Shown one piece after another: positions 1-8,791 of a DNA stretch of 64,000 bases. The notes under the pieces are model-generated. The model had not been told where the DNA came from and did not search any database. It saw only the letters and a program-made list of their open reading frames with translations. Position 1 is the first letter of the stretch, and each line of letters begins with the position of its first letter. The DNA is from Flagellimonas profundi (GTDB taxonomy: Bacteria > Bacteroidota > Bacteroidia > Flavobacteriales > Flavobacteriaceae), in contig NZ_JAFLNM010000002.1 of NCBI RefSeq assembly GCF_017313275.1, forward strand, positions 124,001 to 188,000, given 5' to 3'. Both the position numbers and the translations under genes were made by a program.

Positions 1-117
1 ATAGGAACTTTTTAAAAGTTCTAAATGTTTTTTGGCCTTCTCTATTTTTTCCTCGATCAAGGTTCTGAATTCCGCAAGGTCCTTGTCGGAGTATCTTACT
101 TTTGAATCTTCTGCCAT
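1..117 (-). CDS. DksA/TraR-type zinc-finger protein (5' part only)
   Basis: The first 39 codons of a minus-strand gene that leaves the window at its left edge. The readable part starts MAEDSKVRYSDKDLAEFR and continues as a charged helix. This resembles the N-terminal coiled coil of the small DksA/TraR proteins that often follow ileS in Bacteroidota. Known members enter the RNA polymerase secondary channel and tune transcription. The C4 zinc finger would lie outside the window and cannot be checked. Only 4 nt separate it from the ileS stop, so the two are probably co-transcribed. The call rests on the N-terminus and on gene order. Confidence 0.65.
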   Translation of the reverse strand, partial: MAEDSKVRYSDKDLAEFRTLIEEKIEKAKKHLELLKSSY

Positions 118-121
118 TTTC

Positions 122-3100
122 TTAATGTTTTTGAATAAACAATTTTGTGTTCACCTCATCAAAGGCTATTGCAACACCTTCTTCAAGTTTCTCTTCAAAG
201 TTGAGCTCGGCGGTCAAAGTTTCCGTTTTGATATAGTCCTCGTTACTGGAAACTGCATTTTCCACTAGGCCGTCCTTCAATATTTTAATATCAATTTTAT
301 CTGTTACCTCAAACCCTGATTCCTTTCGCAGATTCTGGATTCGGTTCACAAGTTCCCTTGCGATTCCTTCTTTCCTCAAAGTTTCATCAATGGTCACATC
401 CAAAGCAACGGTCAACGCACCAGAGCTGGCCACCAACCAACCTTCGATGTCCTGGGAACTAATCTCTACATCGGTTAACTGTAAATTAACGGTTTTATTT
501 TCCAACTGTAGCAATAATTCTCCCTCACGTTCAATTTTTTGTATGTCTTCTTGACCCAGTTTTGATACTGCCGCCGCGATAGCTTTCATATCCTTACCAA
601 ATTTTGGGCCCAAAACCTTAAAGTTGGGTTTAATTTGTTTTACAAGCACTCCGGAAGCATCGTCCAACATTTCGATCTCCTTCACGTTCACCTCGGATTT
701 CACCAAGTTGGAAACTGCTTCAATATCGTTTCTTTGCTGATTGTCCAAAACAGGGATCATGATTTTTTGAAGCGGTTGGCGCACTTTTATTTTCTCCTTC
801 TGACGAATGGAAAGTACCAAAGAAGATATTTTCTGTGCCAACTGCATCTTACGCTCCAAGTCCTTGTTTACCATATTGGAATCAAAAACCGGGAATTCTG
901 CCAAATGCACACTTTCAAAACCTTCCTTTTTAGTGGTGGCGTCCAAATCCCTGTATAATTGATCCATAAAGAACGGAGCAATGGGTGCGGATAATTTGGC
1001 CACTGTGGACAAGCAAGTGTAAAGCGTTTGGTACGCGGAAATCTTATCCGTTTGATAGTCACCTTTCCAGAAACGTCTCCTGCTCAATCGAACATACCAG
1101 TTACTCAAGTTTTCCTGAACATAATCGGAGATCATTCTAGCGGCACGGGTAGCTTCGTAATCTCCGTAAGCCTCGTCCACATTTTTGATCAAGGTGTGCA
1201 GTTCGGACAAGATCCATTGATCTATCTCCGGCCTTTCTTCCAAAGGAATATCTGCTTCGGAATAGTCAAATTCATCAATATTGGCATAAAGTGCCATAAA
1301 AGAATAGGTGTTGTAAAGTGTTCCAAAGAACTTTCGTTTCACCTCAACAACTCCTTCTATATCAAACTTTAGGTTATCCCATGGGTTGGCATTGGAAATC
1401 ATGTACCAACGTGTGGCGTCGGGGCCATGTTCCGGCAATACCTCAAATGGATCGACTGCATTGCCCAATCGCTTGGACATTTTTTTACCTTCCTTGTCTA
1501 GAACCAGTCCGTTGGACACTACATTTTTATAAGCAACACTATCAAAAACCATAGTCCCAATGGCGTGCAAGGTATAGAACCAACCACGGGTTTGGTCAAC
1601 TCCTTCTGCGATAAAATCTGCAGGGAATGCCACTCCATCGTCTATCAGTTCGTTGTTTTCAAAGGGATAGTGCCACTGTGCATAGGGCATGGAGCCACTA
1701 TCGAACCAAACGTCGATAAGATCTGCCTCACGCTTCATAGGCTGTCCCGATGGGGAAACCAAAGTAATGCCATCCACGATGTTCTTGTGCAAGTCGATTT
1801 TGTCGTAGTTTTCCTCGCTCATATCGCCAACCACAAAATCTTCAAAAACGTCCTTGTCCATCACACCGGCCTCAACGGCTTTGGCCATTTCTGACTTCAA
1901 CTCTTCCACGGAACCTATCATCAGTTCCTCTTTGCCATCTTCGGTACGCCAAATAGGCAAAGGAATGCCCCAATATCTGGATCGGGATAGGTTCCAGTCG
2001 TTTGCATTGGCCAACCAATTCCCAAAACGGCCTTCTCCAGTAGATTTTGGCTTCCAGTTGATGGTCTGGTTCAGCTCAAACATACGGTCCTTAACATCGG
2101 TTACCTTGATGAACCAAGAGTTCAATGGGTAATAAAGGATAGGTTTGTCCGTACGCCAGCAATTTGGATAGCTGTGCACGTATTTTTCGACCTTAAAGGC
2201 CTTGTTCTCTATTTTTAGTTTGATGGCGATCTCTACATCAATCGATTTTTCAGGTGCTTCGCCCTCATCATAATATTCGTTCTTTACGTACTTGCCACCA
2301 AACTCTTTCATTTCGGGCCTGAACTTCCCTTGAAGGTCCACCAACGGAACTGGCTTGTCGTTTTCGTCCAAAACCAACATAGGGGGAATCTCTGGCGTAG
2401 CTTGTTTTGCCACCAATGCATCGTCCGCACCAAAGGTAGGTGCTGTATGCACGATTCCCGTACCATCTTCAGTGGTCACAAAATCTCCAGAAATTATCCT
2501 AAAGGCATTCCCTGGATTTTGGTAGGGCTGTACATAATCTATCAATTGCTCGTACTGGATGCCTACCAAGTCTTTCCCCACAAAGGATTCTCCTACCAAA
2601 TAAGGAACCTTTTTGTCTCCCTCTTTAAATGATTTCAATTCTTCCTCGGTCTCCACTTGGGTAAACTTTCCAGAAAAATTGTAGCCTACCAAGTTTTTGG
2701 CAACTACTACATTGATAGGCTCAAACGTATATTGGTTGTATGATTTAACCCATACATATTCAATTTTTGGGCCTACGGTCAACGCCGTGTTCGATGGAAG
2801 GGTCCACGGAGTGGTCGTCCAAGCCAAAAAGTAAATGTTGCCACCGACCTTTTGCAAAAATTCTGGAAGTGAATCCGTTTTGGCCTTGAACTGTGCGGTA
2901 ACCGTAGTGTCCGTCACATCTTGATACGTTCCTGGCTGGTTCAGCTCGTGCGAACTTAAACCAGTACCCGCTTTTGGAGAATAGGGCTGAATGGTATACC
3001 CTTTATATATGAGTCCTTTATCGTAAATCTGTTTGAGCAGCCACCAAACGGACTCCATATACTTGGGCTTGTAGGTAATGTACGGATCGTCCATATCCAC

Positions 3101-3523
3101 CCAATACCCTACTTTCTCGGTCATTTCATTCCAAACATCCGTGTAGCGCATTACCGCTTTTTTACAGGCCGCGTTGTAATCCTCGACCGATATTTTTTTA
3201 CCGATGTCTTCTTTAGTGATGCCCAGTTCCTTTTCCACCCCGATTTCCACAGGCAGTCCGTGGGTATCCCACCCTGCCTTTCTCTTTACTTGGAAGCCTT
3301 TCATGGTTTTGTACCGTGGAAAGATATCTTTGATGGTACGTGCCATTACGTGATGAATCCCTGGCATTCCGTTTGCGGATGGTGGTCCTTCGTAAAACAC
3401 GTAGCTCTCCTTGCCCTCCCTTGTGGAAACGCTTTTTTCAAAAATTTGTTTGTCTTTCCAAAAGTCAAGAATTTCTTCAGACACTTTTGGCAAATCCAAT
3501 CCTTTATATTCCGCAAACTTCAT
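122..3523 (-). CDS. ileS: isoleucyl-tRNA synthetase, eukaryote-like IleRS2 type
   Basis: Charges tRNA-Ile with isoleucine in the cytoplasm. The 1133-aa class I synthetase has a Rossmann fold interrupted by a CP1 editing domain (seen in TTTPWTLPSNTAL near residue 240), a KKMSKRLGN loop near residue 680, an anticodon-binding helical domain and a long C-terminal extension. Length and the KMSKR form of the second signature fit the IleRS2 branch, known for low mupirocin sensitivity. The first signature, normally HxGH, reads GIHH at residues 55-58, with Gly and His exchanged. ATG at 3521-3523 is the start; a -7 box lies about 35 bp upstream. The dksA-like gene follows. Confidence 0.97.
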   Translation of the reverse strand: MKFAEYKGLDLPKVSEEILDFWKDKQIFEKSVSTREGKESYVFYEGPPSANGMPGIHHVMARTIKDIFPRYKTMKGFQVKRKAGWDTHGLPVEIGVEKELGITKEDIGKKISVEDYNAACKKAVMRYTDVWNEMTEKVGYWVDMDDPYITYKPKYMESVWWLLKQIYDKGLIYKGYTIQPYSPKAGTGLSSHELNQPGTYQDVTDTTVTAQFKAKTDSLPEFLQKVGGNIYFLAWTTTPWTLPSNTALTVGPKIEYVWVKSYNQYTFEPINVVVAKNLVGYNFSGKFTQVETEEELKSFKEGDKKVPYLVGESFVGKDLVGIQYEQLIDYVQPYQNPGNAFRIISGDFVTTEDGTGIVHTAPTFGADDALVAKQATPEIPPMLVLDENDKPVPLVDLQGKFRPEMKEFGGKYVKNEYYDEGEAPEKSIDVEIAIKLKIENKAFKVEKYVHSYPNCWRTDKPILYYPLNSWFIKVTDVKDRMFELNQTINWKPKSTGEGRFGNWLANANDWNLSRSRYWGIPLPIWRTEDGKEELMIGSVEELKSEMAKAVEAGVMDKDVFEDFVVGDMSEENYDKIDLHKNIVDGITLVSPSGQPMKREADLIDVWFDSGSMPYAQWHYPFENNELIDDGVAFPADFIAEGVDQTRGWFYTLHAIGTMVFDSVAYKNVVSNGLVLDKEGKKMSKRLGNAVDPFEVLPEHGPDATRWYMISNANPWDNLKFDIEGVVEVKRKFFGTLYNTYSFMALYANIDEFDYSEADIPLEERPEIDQWILSELHTLIKNVDEAYGDYEATRAARMISDYVQENLSNWYVRLSRRRFWKGDYQTDKISAYQTLYTCLSTVAKLSAPIAPFFMDQLYRDLDATTKKEGFESVHLAEFPVFDSNMVNKDLERKMQLAQKISSLVLSIRQKEKIKVRQPLQKIMIPVLDNQQRNDIEAVSNLVKSEVNVKEIEMLDDASGVLVKQIKPNFKVLGPKFGKDMKAIAAAVSKLGQEDIQKIEREGELLLQLENKTVNLQLTDVEISSQDIEGWLVASSGALTVALDVTIDETLRKEGIARELVNRIQNLRKESGFEVTDKIDIKILKDGLVENAVSSNEDYIKTETLTAELNFEEKLEEGVAIAFDEVNTKLFIQKH

Positions 3524-3554
3524 ATACTGCTTCTTCTACTAGAATTCAAGTTTG

Positions 3555-3562
3555 CAAAATTA
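3555..3562 (-). promoter_or_regulatory. putative ileS promoter -7 box
   Basis: On the minus strand this reads TAATTTTG, an exact match to the Bacteroidota -7 consensus TAnnTTTG. It sits 32 bp before the ileS ATG. No clear -33 TTG is visible, so the call rests on the -7 element and its position. Confidence 0.4.
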
Positions 3563-3702
3563 TAAATTTAGATGGAATTATACCCTTCATTTTGGCATTA
3601 GAATTCACATAATTCCCTTAACCTAAATATGATATGCAGCCTATCACCTGTTTATATGAAATTACCTATCTTCCTTCATTATTAACACTTAACCATTTTA
3701 CT

Positions 3703-4017
3703 ATGAAAAAAATACTGATTGCCGCAATGGTATTGACCCTTTCCATGTCGGTGCTGACATCCTGCAGGGACACCAAAGACAAAGCAAAAGAGGCTACTGA
3801 AGATGCTGCCAATAGCTTAAAGGAAGCTGGCGATGATTTGGAAAAGGCTGCAAAAGATGCTACCGACGCTATGGAAAAAGCGGGCGAAGAAGCCAAAGAA
3901 ATGGGCGAAAAAGCATTGGACAGCATTAAAAAAGCTGGTGAAGAAACCATGGAAGCCGCAGAAAAAGCTGGCGAGGACATGAAAGAAGCCGCCAAAAAAG
4001 CCATTGACAGTATGTAG
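3703..4017 (+). CDS. helical, LEA-like lipoprotein
   Basis: A 104-aa protein. ATG at 3703 is chosen because it starts a lipoprotein signal (Lys-Lys, hydrophobic stretch, LTSC with Cys21); an in-frame upstream extension spoils it. The rest is almost all Ala, Lys, Glu, Asp and Met in repeats of about 11 residues such as KAKEATEDAANSLKEAGDD and EKAGEEAKEMGEKA. This predicts one long amphipathic helix like group 3 LEA or apolipoprotein-type proteins. Probably anchored in the outer membrane. A stress or envelope role is a guess. It is a stand-alone gene, convergent with the TonB receptor gene. Confidence 0.75.
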   Translation: MKKILIAAMVLTLSMSVLTSCRDTKDKAKEATEDAANSLKEAGDDLEKAAKDATDAMEKAGEEAKEMGEKALDSIKKAGEETMEAAEKAGEDMKEAAKKAIDSM

Positions 4018-4050
4018 GTTTCAAAACTTCTATTGAAAAAATCAAAAAAG

Positions 4051-4080
4051 AAGGTTCGGAATTTTTCCGAGCCTTTATTT
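4051..4080. terminator. terminator shared by convergent genes
   Basis: Stem GGTTCGGAA (4053-4061) pairs with TTCCGAGCC (4065-4073) through one G-T pair and a 3-nt loop, followed by TTTATTTT. It lies between the lipoprotein gene (+) and the TonB receptor gene (-). The T-rich side favours plus-strand termination. Confidence 0.65.
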
Positions 4081-6500
4081 TAAAATACGTATCCCAATCC
4101 TACAACCAAGTTGGTACCTGGGGCCGTAATTCCCGAGGAATACATACGATACCGTTGATTGGTCATGTTTTCAAGGCTCACGGATGCTTTTAAGGCATTG
4201 GTGATCTGATATTGAGACCTAAAGTTTAGTGTGTACCATGATGGCGAATAGGGATTTCCGTTGGCATCAGTGGCATACATGAAAGTTTTGCCCTGTTCGG
4301 ATAGTGCTAAATCATCATTGCTTACCTCTCCGTTATAATTGACAAAGACATCTGCCTTTAGTTTTTGGTTTTCCCAAATCAAATGTACATCACCAAAGGT
4401 GGGCGCGGCGTGGCGCGATGGACTATCCGTACCATCATCATCTTCCTCAATGCCCTCGGTCAAGGTTAGGTTGGAGTTGAGGGACAGGTGATCATTAAAA
4501 TAAGCTTCCAAACCAAATTCAAACCCGTACACATAAGCCTTGGCCGCATTTTGGATTGCCTGAACATTGCTCGGTTCACCATTGTATTCGATTTCGGTCT
4601 GACCTCCGAAGGAAAAATCCCTTCGCACAAGGGCGTCGACCAGATAGGTATAGTAAGCGGCTCCCTTCAGCACAAGGACATCGTTAAAGTTTTTTCTGAG
4701 ACCCAACTCACCATTATAGGCATACTCCGGTTCCAAATCGGGATTTGGCACCACTACAGACCCCGGTTCAGAATCAAAAATCTTCCCGATATCATCAATA
4801 TTGGGCGCCCTAAAACCTGTGGACCCGTTCAAGGTTACCTGCAAATCCGATCTCGGGAACCAACTTAGTCCCAAACTCCCTGTGAGCGCTCCCGTAACTA
4901 TATCGGCCTCATCAAACGGAAAGGGGTAATAGGTGGTCTCAAATGCAGCATCTACCCACACTTGACTGTAGCGAATTCCTGATAGTAAGGAAAGGTTGGG
5001 CTTTAATTGGTACTCACCGTTAATATATCCGGCTAATGTTTGCCAAGTGGCTCCATCGGGATACCTAGAAGCTGTTTCCTCAACTTCTTCCGTTTCTATA
5101 TTGCGCATGCTCCCTTGGGAGTTCACCTTGTTAAAAACATACTCAGCTCCATAGAACAGATTAAGAGCTCCTATTTTTTTGTTTTCAAAATCCAGGTTCA
5201 CGGATAGGGCATCTACTTTTTCACGGGTCGAATACAGTTCGGCGTCCTGAAATCCTCGGTCGTTCCGGCTTTCTTCAAAAAATTGATAGGCGGTGGTCAA
5301 TTTTACGCCATCATAGAACTTGTTTTTTCCTTTGTTGGTGATTTGAAAGTTCCCCATAAACCATTTTTGGGGACCGTAGTACCATTCCGCAGAACGAAGC
5401 CCATCACCATCCCTACTGGGCCGAATCAATCTATCGTATCTGGGATAATCCGAGGTTTCGGAATAATAGAGTCCCAAATCGTAGTTCCAGGTACTATTGG
5501 GTCTGTAGGTGAATTTTTGGAGGAAGTTCACCTGGTCATAACCTGAACTCACTTGTTTTTTGGGGTTATCGTTCGTTACCAGAATATCGGCGCCGTTCTC
5601 TCTGATCACATAGTTAGGGCGCAAATAGGATTCTGGACCGTGTTCCCCCATCTTTAGATCTCTAAAACTATTGTAGGTAAAACTGGTATATGAAGCCCAT
5701 TTTTGCTTGCCAAAATTAAAATCCACATGAGCGGTATTCTCAGAGTTGGCCGATGCAAACCTATAATTCACATTTCCAGAAAATGCTAAACTATCTGCAA
5801 ATGAAAAACGTGGCTTTTGTGTGTAAAAGTTCATCACGCCTCCTATGGCATCACTACCGTATATTACTGACCCAGGACCAAAGGTTACCTCCGTCTTTTT
5901 GATGGTAAATGGGTCTATGGATATCACATTCTGAAGGTTCCCTCCCCTAAAAATGGCATTGTTCATTCTCACGCCGTCCACGGACAATAAAATCCTATTG
6001 GTGGCAAACCCTCTGATCATTGGACTACCTCCTCCCAATTGGCTTTTCTGCACAAAAATCTTTCCGCTATTTTGTAGGAGATCGGCCGATGTCTGCGGCG
6101 TGGTAAAGGCAATATTGCGGGCATCAAAGGTTTCAATTTTTTGTGGGATATGTTTTTTCTGTTGTTCCCATTTGGAAACCGACATCACCACTTCTTGAAG
6201 TTCTTCGGTTTTTAATTGAAGATAAACCCTGTTGCCCCGACGTTCAATCTGCTCTTTGGTAGTAGTATAGGTTTCGTAGCTAATATGTTTAAAGGTAATT
6301 CTCTCGTTCGGGAAAAAAATGTCCAACTCGGTTTTACCATTGGCATCGGTAACGGTTGTCTTGGACTGGTCCTTATTAAAGATGGCGATATTGTCCACGG
6401 GAATTCCGGTATCCACATCCAAAACGGTTACTTCTTGAGCATAAAAAGTTAGGGTGAATAAAAAGAGTATTAGGGTTAAGGTTGGTTTTAGGTTTTGCAT
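4080..6500 (-). CDS. TonB-dependent outer-membrane receptor, possibly heme type
   Basis: An 806-aa receptor with a signal peptide ending FYAQ (about 21 aa), a carboxypeptidase-like/CNA-type domain (residues ~22-100), a plug domain (about 115-235, with RGFATNRILLSVDGVRMNN and YGSDAIGGVMNF) and a 22-strand-type barrel ending in the aromatic VVGLGYVF. The GFRAP motif near residue 563 followed by NPDL near 587 is the pair described in hemoglobin/heme receptors, although related motifs occur in other receptors. It would import a substrate using TonB energy. Substrate is not proven and no heme enzyme is next to it. The gene starts 2 nt after the recO stop, so both probably share a transcript. Confidence 0.88.
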   Translation of the reverse strand: MQNLKPTLTLILFLFTLTFYAQEVTVLDVDTGIPVDNIAIFNKDQSKTTVTDANGKTELDIFFPNERITFKHISYETYTTTKEQIERRGNRVYLQLKTEELQEVVMSVSKWEQQKKHIPQKIETFDARNIAFTTPQTSADLLQNSGKIFVQKSQLGGGSPMIRGFATNRILLSVDGVRMNNAIFRGGNLQNVISIDPFTIKKTEVTFGPGSVIYGSDAIGGVMNFYTQKPRFSFADSLAFSGNVNYRFASANSENTAHVDFNFGKQKWASYTSFTYNSFRDLKMGEHGPESYLRPNYVIRENGADILVTNDNPKKQVSSGYDQVNFLQKFTYRPNSTWNYDLGLYYSETSDYPRYDRLIRPSRDGDGLRSAEWYYGPQKWFMGNFQITNKGKNKFYDGVKLTTAYQFFEESRNDRGFQDAELYSTREKVDALSVNLDFENKKIGALNLFYGAEYVFNKVNSQGSMRNIETEEVEETASRYPDGATWQTLAGYINGEYQLKPNLSLLSGIRYSQVWVDAAFETTYYPFPFDEADIVTGALTGSLGLSWFPRSDLQVTLNGSTGFRAPNIDDIGKIFDSEPGSVVVPNPDLEPEYAYNGELGLRKNFNDVLVLKGAAYYTYLVDALVRRDFSFGGQTEIEYNGEPSNVQAIQNAAKAYVYGFEFGLEAYFNDHLSLNSNLTLTEGIEEDDDGTDSPSRHAAPTFGDVHLIWENQKLKADVFVNYNGEVSNDDLALSEQGKTFMYATDANGNPYSPSWYTLNFRSQYQITNALKASVSLENMTNQRYRMYSSGITAPGTNLVVGLGYVF

Positions 6501-6502
6501 TT

Positions 6503-7222
6503 TTAGGTAAATACTGCATTTAAAACTGCGAGAGACTTTGGTTCACGAAATCCGTGTACATGCAACCTGTAATACTGAATCACCGTTTTTAAGAGTTCTC
6601 GCCGGTTCGACTTAGTTAGTTGTATCGTCTTTAAAGCCTCAAAATTCATGCCCAAAAATTTCTTAAAACTTTCCAAGTTTTCGTTCTGGACCAAGGGGTT
6701 AAGTGTGGGGGTTTTACAGAAACTTCCTTCCAACAAATCAAAAAACGGCGAGTTTCGGTAAGATGTGTCCGGATAAAAGCCCAAATACTTGGTCAAATTG
6801 AGCAAAAATAAGATGTGAAAGTTTGGCGATAACTGATGAATATCCATCCAATGGAGTGCATATTCCAAGTAATTGAACAGGCTTTCGTCCTGCTCTTGCT
6901 CCTGAATGCTGTTGCCCAACATCTCCGCTAAAAAAAGTACGACGCTGTTCTTTACAACATCGGTATGCAAGGTTTGGTAGGGAATGGCAACCTTAACATC
7001 CCTTATGCTTTCCAGTGTGCCTTTATTCTTGTGGTTGGCCACAATTTCCAATTGCATCAACGGAAGAAAATAAGCTGGCCTGATCTTAGCCTTTTTGGAG
7101 GCAAGTACCCCTTTGAGCAAATATGACTTTACCCCATCGGATTGGGTAAACGCCCTAACAATAAGACTAGTGTCCCCATACTTTATGGAGGAAAGTACTA
7201 TGGCCTTTGTGGTGATTTGCAT
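6503..7222 (-). CDS. recO: DNA repair protein RecO
   Basis: A 239-aa protein matching RecO in length and layout: N-terminal OB fold (MQITTKAIVLSSIKYGDTSL, residues 1-80) and a helical C-terminal domain. RecO works with RecR to load RecA on SSB-coated DNA at gaps. The zinc-finger cysteines found in some RecO proteins are not seen; only one Cys is visible, near SFCKTP. ATG at 7220-7222 lies just after the gdhA terminator, so the gene has its own promoter or is read through. The TonB receptor gene follows after 2 nt. Confidence 0.9.
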   Translation of the reverse strand: MQITTKAIVLSSIKYGDTSLIVRAFTQSDGVKSYLLKGVLASKKAKIRPAYFLPLMQLEIVANHKNKGTLESIRDVKVAIPYQTLHTDVVKNSVVLFLAEMLGNSIQEQEQDESLFNYLEYALHWMDIHQLSPNFHILFLLNLTKYLGFYPDTSYRNSPFFDLLEGSFCKTPTLNPLVQNENLESFKKFLGMNFEALKTIQLTKSNRRELLKTVIQYYRLHVHGFREPKSLAVLNAVFT

Positions 7223-7230
7223 GGGCTAAT

Positions 7231-7281
7231 AAAAAAGCAGTTACCAAAAGTGTAAATGTAATCACTCCTTTTGGTAACTGC
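7231..7281 (-). terminator. gdhA terminator
   Basis: Perfect 14-bp arms: GCAGTTACCAAAAG (7237-7250) and its complement (7268-7281), with a 17-nt loop. On the minus strand the stem is followed by six T (7236-7231). It lies between the gdhA stop and the recO start, a classic intrinsic terminator for gdhA. Confidence 0.85.
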
Positions 7282-7310
7282 CAACCAAAAACCATTCTCG
7301 ATGGTTTATA

Positions 7311-8663
7311 TTATATGACCCCTTGAGCCAACATGGCGTCCGCAACCTTAACAAAGCCAGCAATATTCGCTCCTTTTACATAGTTGCAGTATCCATCCTC
7401 GTCACCGTATTGCATACAGGCATCGTGGATATCGGACATAATTCCTTTCAATCTCTTGTCCACTTCTTCCCTGGTCCAGCTAATGCGCAATGAGTTCTGG
7501 CTCATCTCCAATCCTGAAGTAGCTACACCCCCTGCATTGGAAGCTTTGCCCGGTGCAAACAATATTTTGGCATCATGAAAAGCGTGTACGGCCTCTGGTG
7601 TAGAAGGCATGTTGGCACCCTCTGCCACGGCGATACATCCATTTTTAATCAATGTTTTCGCAGCGTCACCGTCCAATTCGTTTTGGGTGGCACATGGCAA
7701 TGCAATATCACAGGCTACTTTCCAAGGTGTTTCTCCCTTATGGTATTCTGCTGATGGGTATTTATCGGCATATTCGGAAATTCTTCCTCGTTGATTGTTT
7801 TTAAGATCCATAACATAGGCAAGCTTTTCCTTGTCGATGCCATCCTTATCGTAGATAAACCCTCCTGAATCAGAAAGTGTCAACACCTTACCTCCAAGGT
7901 GCAATACCTTTTCGGCTGCATATTGGGCCACGTTACCAGAACCTGAAATCACCACTTTTTTGCCTTCAAATGTTTCGTTTTTGGTCTTCAGCATGCTGTC
8001 GGCAAAGTATACGGTACCATAACCGGTGGCTTCCGGACGAATCAAGGAACCCCCCCAAGAAAGTCCTTTACCTGTCAGCACCCCGGTAAATTCGTTTCGT
8101 ATCTTCTTGTACATACCGAACAAGAATCCGATTTCACGGGCACCAACTCCAATATCTCCGGCTGGGATATCGGTGTTTGGACCAATGTGTCGACACAGTT
8201 CCGTCATAAAAGCGTGGCAAAAACGCATGATCTCATCATCGGATTTACCTTTTGGGTCAAAGTCGGACCCTCCTTTACCACCACCCATAGGCAGCGTAGT
8301 CAAACTGTTTTTGAATACTTGCTCAAATGCGAGGAATTTTAAAACACTCGCATTAACGGTGGGGTGGAAACGAAGCCCGCCCTTGTACGGTCCAATGGCA
8401 GAGTTCATTTGTACGCGGTATCCACGGTTTACATGGATTTCTCCATCATCATCTATCCAGGCCACACGGAACGAAATCAATCGTTCTGGCTCTACCATAC
8501 GTAAAAGGATATTCTTACCATAGTAAATATCATTTTGCGCTATATAAGGTATCACGGTTTCCGCAACTTCTTGTACGGCTTGAATGAATTCGGGCTCATG
8601 TCCATTTCTGGAAATCACCTCATCCATGAACACTTTTATTTTGTCTTCTATTCTTTCTTCCAT
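7311..8663 (-). CDS. gdhA: NADP-type glutamate dehydrogenase
   Basis: A 450-aa hexameric-type GDH that makes glutamate from 2-oxoglutarate and ammonium (or the reverse). The glutamate-binding segment PMGGGKGGSDFDPKG carries the catalytic Lys at residue 130. It is followed by the DIPAGDIGVGAREIGF signature and a nucleotide-binding fold with SGSGNVAQYAAEK. Length matches the 450-aa NADP-dependent class of E. coli type. Cofactor is inferred from family, not proven. The gene is monocistronic, with a putative promoter at 8733-8740 and a strong terminator before recO. Confidence 0.96.
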   Translation of the reverse strand: MEERIEDKIKVFMDEVISRNGHEPEFIQAVQEVAETVIPYIAQNDIYYGKNILLRMVEPERLISFRVAWIDDDGEIHVNRGYRVQMNSAIGPYKGGLRFHPTVNASVLKFLAFEQVFKNSLTTLPMGGGKGGSDFDPKGKSDDEIMRFCHAFMTELCRHIGPNTDIPAGDIGVGAREIGFLFGMYKKIRNEFTGVLTGKGLSWGGSLIRPEATGYGTVYFADSMLKTKNETFEGKKVVISGSGNVAQYAAEKVLHLGGKVLTLSDSGGFIYDKDGIDKEKLAYVMDLKNNQRGRISEYADKYPSAEYHKGETPWKVACDIALPCATQNELDGDAAKTLIKNGCIAVAEGANMPSTPEAVHAFHDAKILFAPGKASNAGGVATSGLEMSQNSLRISWTREEVDKRLKGIMSDIHDACMQYGDEDGYCNYVKGANIAGFVKVADAMLAQGVI

Positions 8664-8732
8664 ATCTGGGTTAAAATTATTTTTCTTTCCGCTGACGAAA
8701 AGCGTTATTTTATTGAATTATGAATTTCAGGG

Positions 8733-8740
8733 CAAAATTA
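8733..8740 (-). promoter_or_regulatory. putative gdhA promoter -7 box
   Basis: Minus-strand TAATTTTG matches TAnnTTTG. It sits about 70 bp before the gdhA ATG in an AT-rich spacer (8664-8791). A -33 TTG at the usual distance was not found. Confidence 0.4.
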
Positions 8741-8791
8741 TATTATTTCAATAATTTGAATATTTATTTTTTATAAATTTTTCAAAAAATG

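Noticed and set aside
3666..4004. A 112-codon minus-strand ORF opposite the helical lipoprotein.
   Set aside because: Produced by the repetitive GCT/GAA/AAA codons of the sense gene. The sense gene has a clear lipoprotein signal.
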